A DNA stretch of 64,000 nt from Dinochytrium kinnereticum (lineage: Eukaryota; Chytridiomycota; Chytridiomycetes; Chytridiales; Chytridiaceae), in assembly GCA_027604005.1 (NCBI GenBank), contig JADGJT010000069.1, positions 1 to 64,000 on the forward strand. The letters run 5' to 3'. Under the pieces are notes generated by a model. It was not told where the DNA came from, ran no database searches, and worked only from the letters and a program-made list of their open reading frames with translations. Below are positions 56,104-64,000 of the stretch, one piece after another (position 1 is the stretch's first letter; each line of letters starts with the position of its first letter). A program made the position numbers and the translations under genes.

Positions 56104-57596
56104 CTACAATGACTCTTGTACGGCTAAAATAAATTCTCCAAATAACCCATTTGCCCAAGAAAACCAAGATCGAGTGAACTTTTCAGGTGTTTCCTTCCGA
56201 AACGACTCATGCATGAAACCCGTTGATTCTGCTGATTTAATCAGGGTGTACATACAATTATGAATTTCTTGATCGTCGGATGAAGTCAACCCCTACAAAT
56301 GATGTTGGCAAATCGCATCGACGAATAGTCACTCACTCTTATAATAATAGACATAGGCCAAATCCAACCTATCCCGGTATGAGGGCTTCCAACACCTTCA
56401 CCAACAGGCCCACGGAAAAAATATGGATTGCTATCACTTAAAATAAAGTCCCGAGTTCGTAAATAGAGTGGGTCATCTTTTGGCATAAACCCGAGATATG
56501 GGAGTGACAAGAGGCTTGGTACGTTTGCATCATCCATAAGGCAAGTCCCACCGAATCCATCCACCTCGTAGGCGAAAATCGTACCATGCTTCTGGTGTTG
56601 GACGACACCATACTTGTAGATCGCTTCACGAATATCTGTGGCGAGCTTACGAGCCCTAGAAGATAGGGGTGCGTGAAGTGTGAAATGGTCAAACATGTCG
56701 GATAAATTATTTAGTTCGACACATGCCATTGCATTGGAGGGGATCTGATATTGGCATTAATTACTCTGACGGACACATAGACTTACGGAAAAAGGAAAAG
56801 TATTGCAATCGTCTGAGGGTCTAAAAGCCGACCGAACCATCCCGCAGCGGAGTGCAGGGGGGCCCCTTCCTCCCAGCATTAAAGTATCGGTAGGCACGTC
56901 GCCGCTACGAACAAAGTTATACAACGGGCCACCCAGAAGCTCTTCCTCTGAAGTGGACATTTGCATATCAACCATAACGCCAAGAACGGTCTCAACAGCC
57001 GCCACAAACTCCTCGTCCCTACACATCCTCTCTGCCAACACCCGTCCCCGTTTAGCATTTTCAGAAGTGCCTTCATCAAAGGCCCTGAAAAACGCAGCAG
57101 AAAGTTTAAAAAATGCCGCGAGACTGTCCAGCTCGTATTTTGATTCCCAAACCGCAGCATTCGGCGGTACCTGGGGATGAACGCGGTCAGTCGTCCAATG
57201 ACTGGGAGGTGAATCAATGTCGAATCGAAAAGCGTTAGAGTAGGGGTGGCTTTTGAGACTTTTGGCTTGTCGGAGAATGACACCCAGAACAAGCTCTTGT
57301 AACTTCGCGTCTTCTGGCAGAAGAGAAAAGTACGGAAGGACCTGGTTGGTTGAATCTCTTATCCACATGGCATTAATATCGCCTGTGATGACAAAAGTAT
57401 CAGGCAATTCGTCTCCATGCAGTCCTTTGTGAAATTGGACGGTTGTATCCAAAGTGTTTGGCCAGCAGTTTTCAAAGATTCCAGCCAAGGAAGGGAACTT
57501 ATAGCTTAGTGTCAAAGCTTCTTTCACTGCCTGGATTTTTTGGTCAACCGCTTTGGAGGTGAACTTGCGGCTGCTCTTGGAAGGCCTATTAGACAT
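56104..57596 (-). CDS. GH125 exo-alpha-1,6-mannosidase-like protein
   Basis: Three exons. The frame contains FVITGDINAMWIRDSTNQVL (the TGD..AMWLRDS signature), ANAFRFDIDSPPSHW-like residues, YELDSLAAFFKLSAAFF, RCGMVRSAFRPSDDCNTFPF, IPSNAMACVELNNL after the first splice, FAYEVDGFGGTCLMDDANVP, LPYLGFMPKDDP, HTGIGWIWPMSIII, then GLTSSDDQEI and GFMHESFRKETPEKFTRSWF with WANGLFGEF. These are family markers of metal-independent GH125 mannosidases. No signal peptide is visible, so a cytosolic enzyme of free-oligosaccharide breakdown is possible. The start at 57596 is seven bases from the divergent YbaK gene; an in-frame ATG at 57635 would overlap it. Confidence 0.85.
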
Positions 57597-57603
57597 TTTT
57601 GAG

Positions 57604-58493
57604 ATGGAATTTTCCCCAATCTTAATCAAGCTCAAAGAGTTTTATGCATTGCCCGAGATACAAGTAAAGTATTTACGCAATTGGCATCAGAAAGCAGCAA
57701 GAGAGCATGCTGCAAGAGAGAAATCAACGTCAACGATCCCAGATGGCGTTTTATCGGTAATGAGATCGTCAACGACGAGCTTTCGATAACATTTTTTTTA
57801 AAGGTGGTGAAAGGCTGCGAAAAATTAGGAATCTTAAACGAGTCAAGATTCTTTTGTGTTGAATCTGACTACTATGATTGGGAGCTTGAACGGCGGATGT
57901 GAGAATGCATTTCCTAATGTTCTATCTTCTTATACACGATATTTGTCCCAGGTTGCGCCTGTTAGCTCCCAGTATTGATCATCTGTGCAAAACTATTGTT
58001 TTTGAAAACACGCGGCACCCTGGGGACGGGGAATTCGACCCAAAATTCTCGAAATATTACGCAGTGGTCATCCAGGTATTTTCTTAAATTGATTACCTAC
58101 CAAAAAATACTTATCATATGCAGTATACGGGAAAGCTAAATGCACAAAAACTCTTAAACTATGCGAGAGACTTGAAGGAAAAATCCTTAAGCAAGAAAAA
58201 CTACAACATGAGGGTCGCTGCTGAAGAGGTATCTTCATATTTGTTCCGTTTTATATTGTTCAACTAACCCTTCTTTCTAGGTTTCTTTGGATATAACGGG
58301 TTATGACTCTGGTGGTATAGTTCCAATCGGCATGAAGAAACAGGAAAAGATCCCCATCATTATGTCAAAGGAGATTCTGCACCTTCAACCTCCAGTTATA
58401 TGGCTGGGTGCAGGTCACGTTGATTGGAAAGTGGCCTTCCCTATCAGCTCTTTTGTCGCCTCAACCAAGTGCTTTATTGGGGATTTGGAGTAG
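57604..58493 (+). CDS. YbaK/ProX-type aminoacyl-tRNA deacylase domain protein
   Basis: Frame from MEFSPILIKLKEFYALPEIQ. Exons can be joined as 57604-57756, 57804-57898, 57952-58075, 58124-58228 and 58281-58493, giving 229 aa. Seen: VVKGCEKLGILNESRFFCVE, SDYYDWELERR, APSIDHLCKTIVFENTR, the equivalent of the YbaK lysine strand, YYAVVIQYTGKLNAQKLLNY, VSLDITGYDSGGIVPIGM (the TGYxxGGVSPxG signature) and PPVIWLGAGHVDWKVAF (GAG...). The family hydrolyses mischarged aminoacyl-tRNA in trans. Eukaryotic members of this subgroup are poorly studied, so the substrate tRNA is unknown. Frame is kept at all splices. Confidence 0.8.
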
Positions 58494-58760
58494 ATGAACT
58501 TACTGAATCTTTCTTTCTGTTTTTTTTTCCCCTTCAAATACGTTGAAACCCTTTAAAAAAGTTCCTACTTGATTTTGTGAGGATGATTGTTAACAAAGTC
58601 CAAATATATGCCACTTACAGAGGCGGGATTTATAGGTGAAGGCGTGGGATATTCATGTATGAATGATCACAGCAAACCGGGCTTTTCTTCCCTCCAGTCC
58701 CCTTGATCTAATTAACCTGTAATAATTAGTTGTCAAATTGGGAGCTGACAATTCCCAAAC
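58494..58760. promoter_or_regulatory. Tandem intergenic region
   Basis: 267 bp of AT-rich sequence between the YbaK gene and CDC14. No motif was recognised. Confidence 0.4.
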
Positions 58761-60252
58761 ATGGATTTGAGGTCAAGATTGACTACATCCCATCACCCCA
58801 ACGACATCAAACCCACAATAACTGGCTCACTCCCACCCTCTGAACTCATTAAGCAGCATAGCTCTCTCAAATTTTCCCATGAATCTAGTAATCGCCGACC
58901 ATCATCATCGTCCAAGGAGGTCGAAGAGCTAAAAGCACAACTCTCTGCACTCAAAAGCAGGCATGCCCATGAGGTCGACGATCTAAAAGCCAAATTGCTC
59001 GCTGAAAAAACTCAGTCATTGGAAAAAATAAAGGATTTGAAGGATCGCCTTGATTCCATGACGGATGCTATATCTGCAGAGGTGAAAAGATGCCTAACGA
59101 AAGTAAAGTCACGGGATTTGGATGAGATGCTGGAAGGATGCAAGGAGCTCTCGAGATTGATTCTATGCTTTTCAAAAGACCATATTCTTCTAGCGGAAAT
59201 CTCTAGGCTCATGTGTCATAATGAGGGTACAGTATGCTTTTCGTTCTTGTCTGAGAGACGCGTTGAGTTATTTATACGTGCATTGCTTCTCTTTTGTTGC
59301 TGGATAGATACTGCACTGGCTTGCGTTTTAAAAGCGATGCGAGATGTAAGCTTTGACCATATCAAAGGTATGATACACTGTGGGTAGCTCTTTCTAATTT
59401 CGAAGATGGTGGAAAGGCGCTTTCGGAAGATGCAACGATTATTCATTTAAACACATTGCAGGGTCTTTGTCTCTTGGATCCCAAGTCAAAGATCATATTT
59501 TCCAAAAATGACAACACCCACGTATGTTTGATATTCTTTTCAACTTCCACGTTAGCACCTAACACTGGGATTCTTCAACACTCTAGTTCTTGCTGCTCTT
59601 TCTAAATCATCCGAGCGCAGATATCATACTCTCAACCCTTGAAACGCTAGAAGCCATCGTGGTTGATTGTAAAGATACTTTACTGGTATGATACTTTAGA
59701 AAGCCCGTAACGCTGATACACAAGCCAGGCATTTGAATCACAGGGAGGGATCAAAACAATATGCGAAATAATCAGCGAAAAGCGTGGCCCTGAACCCGTT
59801 CTGTATGTTCTCATATATGTTATTCTCATCCTCTAATGTATTCTGGCAGACTGAAATGTATCGAGTTTCTATTCGTCTATTTTACAACCAGACGCCAGTT
59901 TTTTGGAAGTCAAAGTAATGATGGAGACCCTAGCAGTAAGAGATGGGAACGAGAAGAGGAGATTGAGAAGCGCCTTGGACCCCGATTTCTTAACAAACTT
60001 CTAAGAACGTTCGAGCTGATGAGCAAGCGCTTAGATGATTTAAAGGGAGGGTCTGGTGACGCGATCGGGAATATGCCTAAAGAACCTCTTTTATCCCAAA
60101 GAGATCATGGAGGTCAACAAGACCAGGCCAACGGTCTGGTCTTTCCTTCTCCAGGAAGACTAGACCCAAAGCCGCTCCTAAGTGGAGGTCCAAGGTTTCC
60201 GAGATCGGGTCCAGTAAAGCCGAAAATACATGAGCCTGAGAGAACTAGATAA
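58761..60252 (+). CDS. CDC14: Cdc14-type septation initiation network (SIN) component
   Basis: Several exons. An N-terminal coiled coil (KEVEELKAQLSALKSRHAHE, LLAEKTQSLEKIKDL) precedes an armadillo-like helical region: MLEGCKELSRLILCF, DTALACVLKAMRD, HLNTLQGLCLLDPKSKIIF, FLLLFLNHPSADIILSTLE, GGIKTICEIISEKRGPEPVL and RLKCIEFLFVYFTTR. The LQGLCLL and RxKCIEFLF.Y strings match fission-yeast Cdc14 (the SIN protein, not the phosphatase), which binds and activates the Sid1 kinase for cytokinesis. The tail is polar and Pro-rich. The TAA at 60250-60252 overlaps the convergent UPF0739 stop. Intron positions are approximate. Confidence 0.65.
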
Positions 60253-61251
60253 TGATAGAGCTTAGACAAACTTCGGAGCAACGAATCTCAAGACAACTGA
60301 AATAGTTATCCTTTATACGAGGTTGGAAGTGGTTGTGAAGATCTGTGGTGACTTTTTCGGGAGAGTCGAGGATGAAGGAGGGGATGCTAAAGCTTAGGAG
60401 GCGGTGATTTTGGCTTCTGAATGGGACGGAGTTGGACGATTTAATGAACGGTTTTGTTTTTAAGGGTAGTTTACCTGGAGTTGCTTTGAATGGAAATGTA
60501 CACTTCGAAGAGTGTCAATATTTGATTGGCTAAGCAGTTGCCGTTGTTGGTCGACTCATCTTGAGAAAGAACATATATGACTGGATATTCCAGTAACCAA
60601 CCACTTAAAGCAGTAATGAGAGATGGTGGATGCAGTTCTCGAACAGAGATAATTTCTTTGTCGTTCAGAGACGCGTGAAACTGTTGAAACGTCATTATGA
60701 CCTCTTCCCTTTCTTCCTCGGACAAAATCTAAGAGATTGGGTTGTAAGATAGCTATTAACCACGAGAGAGAGAAAATGCGGAGCTGGGGATTTACTATTG
60801 GTTTTTCGATTGCTCCTGACACATTGACGAAGTGTTGTTTTTTGAAATTTGCCTGGACGTCTTGCTCCAGTTTAGGAAAAAGAATGCTTCGGTTGCAGAA
60901 GTACACTTCCTCATTCGCAACAACACAAAAGATACGACCAAACTCACGGCACGACTTGAAGAGGTCATTAAATGTAAATTATAATATGGCTCATCGTACA
61001 TTTCCCAAATCTACAATAAAATCCTCTAGCCTCCGATTCGTTACAACGAAATAATCATTCAAAAAAGCTGCCCTCACATCCTTAGCAACCAGCACCAAAT
61101 CTTTTTTTAACACTTTAATAATGATAATCCAACCTGAAAATCATAAAACAATATCGGCCATACCGCAGGCAAACCGATGAATCCGATCTCCTTTTAGCTC
61201 TTTTCGGAAGTGATGTGAAGCCTTCAGATTCACCAGCTGCAACAAATCCAT
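60245..61251 (-). CDS. UPF0739 (C1orf74-like) family protein
   Basis: Minus-strand exons from MDLLQLVNLKASHHFRKELK give FACGWIIIIKVLKKDLVLVA, RAAFLNDYFVVTNRRLEDFI, FGRIFCVVANEEVYFCNRS, SEEEREEVIMTFQQFHASLN, then the conserved RELHPPSLITALSGWLLEYP with VIYVLSQDES. A last intron leads to HRLLSFSIPSFILDSPEKV and a CLEIRCSEVCLSS end ending TAG at 60247-60245. The L..PPSL...L.G.L..YPV.Y and L.SFS.P patterns recall human C1orf74, a protein of unknown function. Identification is moderate. The extended last exon overlaps the CDC14 stop by eight bases. Confidence 0.5.
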
Positions 61252-61363
61252 ATTGGTTTCCATAGTGGTAGTACAGGGATGGATCAAGGACGAAAACGAA
61301 GGATTGAGGTTCATTACTGCGATAAAGATGGCGGTAGTTGATGCTTTATTTTCTTACAGGAAA

Positions 61364-63081
61364 TGGAGAATGGGGAGGACGCCGATTGTAAGCCGGAATG
61401 CATACCTTTTCGTCACTTTATTTATTTTTTTGGGGCTATGAGAAGCTTCGAATCCAGGCAGTCCGATACTGAATGACCAAGAAAAGACAAAGAGGGGATC
61501 AAAACGTCCGAAAAGACCATCCAAACTCGCTTGTTTTGCGGAAGAGCGAAACGTCCAACCTGAATTTTACTTTGAGGATGGGTTGAGAAAAGGTTTGACC
61601 ATCATCTTTTTTGTTTCTTTTTTGCTTGGAAGCCCACTTTTTTTTTTGTTGCTAATCCAAAGCCGCAGTAAAGCCATACTGGTTCATCCATCGAACCTAC
61701 TCTAAAGGCCGATGGATAGGCCGAAAATTGAGTGAGGTCTTTGCCGATGAATTTCGTGACCAAAGTCCAGAATACTACGTAAACTTACATTCCATTGTTT
61801 TCGACTGACTATATTTATTTTAATTTTTGCAGTATCAAGCTATTCTTGCCGGAAAGATTAGTGTGAACGGAAAAAAAGAGGCACCAGATTATATAGTCAA
61901 GAACGCTGATTTAATATCGCATGCTTTGCATCGTCATGAACCACCTGTTACTGCTGATAAAGTTAAGATTGTTCATGAAGATGATGAACTTTTGGTTGTT
62001 GATAAACCGGCATCGATACCGGTACTGAGTTTTGTTTGTTTATTGTGTTTTAACTAGGATTAAGGTTCATCCTTCTGGGAGGTACCACCATAACACTGTT
62101 ATTGGGATTTTAAAGAGCCAAGAGTTTGGGTATCCCGGAGAAAGTCTATTTCGTAAGAAGGAATATCACCTAACCGTGGTACTAAAACTTGCATCAGCCG
62201 CTAATAGGATAGACCGGCTTACATCTGGGATCCTCCTTATTGCCAAAACGAAACCCAAAGCCCAAGAACTCATGAATATCATGCAAGAACGCGCGGTATT
62301 TAAAACCTACCTTTGTCGTGTTCGAGGCATCTTCCCAGAGTTTGTTTCATTATTTTCGGTGTTCTTTAACAAAATTTAAAATAGGGGAAAGGTTCAATGC
62401 GAAGAACCCATTTTGACGATCTCTCACAAATTCTCTGTCAACGTTGTCCATCCGGATGGCAAACCTTGCTCAACCGAATTCGAGCGTCTAAGCCACACCG
62501 ATATGACTAGTGTCGTTCTCTGTTCGTATATCTCCCCATGATCCAATTATCTAACCTGCACACCAGGTAAACCAAAAACTGGTCGAACCCACCAAATCCG
62601 CGTCCACCTCCAATACCTCGGCTTTCCCATCGCCAACGATCCCCTGTACTGCACAGACGCTTGGGGAACGGGACTTGGCAAGGCCGGGGATTTCAGTGGG
62701 ACTGCCGAGGACGTCATCCAACGACTTAAAGATACCTGCTTTCCAATTGAAGCTGCTCCTGAACTTCCTCCACAACCTTCGAAATCAATTGCTGCCATCC
62801 CACCAGAGCACCAAGCCCCCACGGCGGTTGCTGGCGAGTTTCTTGATGTAAATGACTTTCCGTGCCCGGAATGCGCGATAAAAAGATTAGACCCGAACCC
62901 CGATCAATTGAGAATTTATTTGCACAGCTATAGGTATAGTGGTGCCGGGTGGATGTTTGAGACTGGGGAGCCTGAGTGGGCTGGGGAGGTCTTTGATGGA
63001 GATACGGCACTGCATGATAGGTTTTGGAAGTTTGGGGGACGGTGGGATGGGAGGGCATTTGGGAATGTTTTGGCGGAATGA
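61364..63081 (+). CDS. RluA-family RNA pseudouridine synthase (Pus8/Pus9/RPUSD2 type)
   Basis: A small first exon MENGEDAD is followed by a basic segment ([12 protein letters not shown]). Then [20 protein letters not shown], an S4-like RNA-binding part ([30 protein letters not shown]), the synthase core [48 protein letters not shown] with the catalytic Asp, [31 protein letters not shown] and ANDPLY, and a Cys-containing tail ([20 protein letters not shown]). It converts uridine to pseudouridine in tRNA (position 32 in yeast Pus8/Pus9) or mRNA. The tail resembles that of fungal Rib2/Pus8 proteins, but no deaminase domain is present. Stop at 63079-63081. Confidence 0.88.
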
Positions 63082-63218
63082 ATAGATAGATGAATAATAA
63101 TTGACTTGAATTTACTGTTTAGTTTGGGTCTGACTGTGTGCAAATAGACGCGTTCAACAGGAGTTTGTGCCACTTCAAATACACTGTAGTAACAGTAGCA
63201 GCTAGTTTGTTCAATGCT

Positions 63219-63762
63219 ATGGACTTGAATCCAGACCGTTTTCGTAAAACTGCAAGGGCAACATCTCATGTTGCCACGCTTAATCCTTCCGTTGTGTCGA
63301 CAACGGAAAGAAAGAAGGGAGGAAAGAAAGACCCGAAAATGGGAAAGCAGACGGTCCAACGGAATGATGTGAAGAGCAAGATTGGAATGACGTTTGGGGA
63401 GTTTCTTTTGTACCTTACGCTTTCAATGATAATTTATGGGTGTATTTTTGGATGGGTGAGGGTTTATATTTTTTCTCTCCTTTGTTTTCTTTGTTTTCTA
63501 CTGCTGATGTATTCTCTTGTGCGGTTTATCTTTATTATGTTTCATTCACTGGCAGATCTTTGGATACCCAGTGTTTGATGCGATCATCGGCAAACCTATC
63601 GCTTATTTATTTGCGTACATGACATATCCGTTCCAAGCAATCTATACATTTGTTTCTGGGGGTGTCATGAGTTTGGTTCAAATGGTTAGAGAGTTTCGGT
63701 TTCTCCAGCAATTAATTGTTGGTGCTGATGATGGCGAGGAATACCTTGATGATGAGATTTGA
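63219..63762 (+). CDS. Small two-helix membrane protein, unrecognised
   Basis: Two exons joined at a GTGAGG...GGCAG intron encode MDLNPDRFRKTARATSHVAT, a basic segment (TERKKGGKKDPKMGKQ), a hydrophobic helix FLLYLTLSMIIYGCIFGW continuing IFGYPVFDAIIGKPIAYLFA, a second amphipathic or hydrophobic part (YMTYPFQAIYTFVSGGVMSL) and an acidic end (DDGEEYLDDEI), about 145 aa. The positive N-terminus suggests it stays cytosolic (N-in). No family recognised. A frame-matched splice and a coherent protein support it as real. Confidence 0.6.
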
Positions 63763-64000
63763 TACCAGGAAGATTATTGACGAAATGCATCAAATGAGAG
63801 AGTATCAAGGGCCGGTTTATTCATGATGTACATAACAGAAGAAACGTTGTTTGATTAGAAGGCCGTCAAAGGACGAGTTTGAAGATATTCCTATTTACCA
63901 TCAATTAGAGAGCATCCCATTCAGTATGAACCTTACCTTCAATAACGTTGGGGCATCCGTGCAAATCCCATTAGCACAAGCCTTCCTGACCCTTTCAAAC
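63763..64000. other. Right edge, no gene seen
   Basis: 238 bp after the small membrane protein. No recognisable feature; it may be 3' UTR or the edge of a neighbour. Confidence 0.5.

Noticed and set aside
57664..57690. A possible 27-nt intron in the YbaK gene
   Set aside because: The segment is a multiple of three and open in frame, so it is read as coding.

Overview
The window is nuclear DNA of a flagellated (zoosporic) fungus, most likely chytrid-like. Fungal-type genes (septin Cdc3, SIN component Cdc14, GH125 mannosidase, Etr1/MECR reductase) lie among genes for building a cilium: IFT81, a CFAP46-like central-apparatus protein, a TSNAXIP1-like protein and possibly a ZBBX-like protein. It also carries genes that yeasts have lost but animals keep: SETD9-like methyltransferase, nibrin with FHA and BRCT domains, translin, a UPF0739 (C1orf74-like) protein and a glycyl-tRNA synthetase with a WHEP domain. 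Almost every gene has GT-AG introns. Most are about 34-60 nt near both ends of the window and about 60-250 nt, T-rich, in the GC-richer middle.

Left part (1-15.7 kb). A Ty3/gypsy-type element runs off the left edge: start of gag, a primer-binding site matching initiator tRNA-Met, and a 349-bp LTR ending 12 bp upstream of a tRNA-Gly(UCC). Then come nibrin (NBN, +), a 2001-residue CFAP46-like gene (-), proteasome subunit RPN12 (+), SETD9-like (-) with a small upstream ORF, and TSNAXIP1-like (+).

Middle (15.7-42.2 kb). An unrecognised low-complexity membrane protein (-), a repeat-rich stretch with a 10-N assembly gap and a decayed gypsy integrase end, a membrane-anchored hexokinase (+), a GIGYF/Smy2-type GYF protein (+), a MATH-BTB-BTB protein (-), glycyl-tRNA synthetase with an apparent spliced mitochondrial leader (+), a single-LIM protein (+) and a coiled-coil protein (+).

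Right part (42.2-64 kb). Densely packed: mitochondrial EndoG/NUC1 (-) and MECR/ETR1 (+) diverging from overlapping start codons, septin CDC3 (+), IFT81 (+), dynamitin (-), a SOUL protein (-), a divergent SLC41/MgtE-like transporter (+), translin (-), GH125 mannosidase (-), a YbaK-type deacylase (+), SIN Cdc14 (+), UPF0739 (-) overlapping it tail to tail, a Pus8/Pus9/RPUSD2-type pseudouridine synthase (+) and a small membrane protein (+).

Functionally, IFT81, CFAP46, TSNAXIP1 and perhaps the ZBBX-like protein would act in the zoospore flagellum, dynamitin in dynein transport, and Cdc3 and Cdc14 in division. There is no bacterial-style operon, CRISPR array or defence island. I did not find a clearly new multigene system. 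The best leads are gene architectures: the tRNA-flanking LTR, the spliced dual-targeting leader, the overlapping divergent start codons, the membrane-anchored hexokinase and several lineage-restricted proteins. All identities come from reading conserved motifs by eye; no database search was run.
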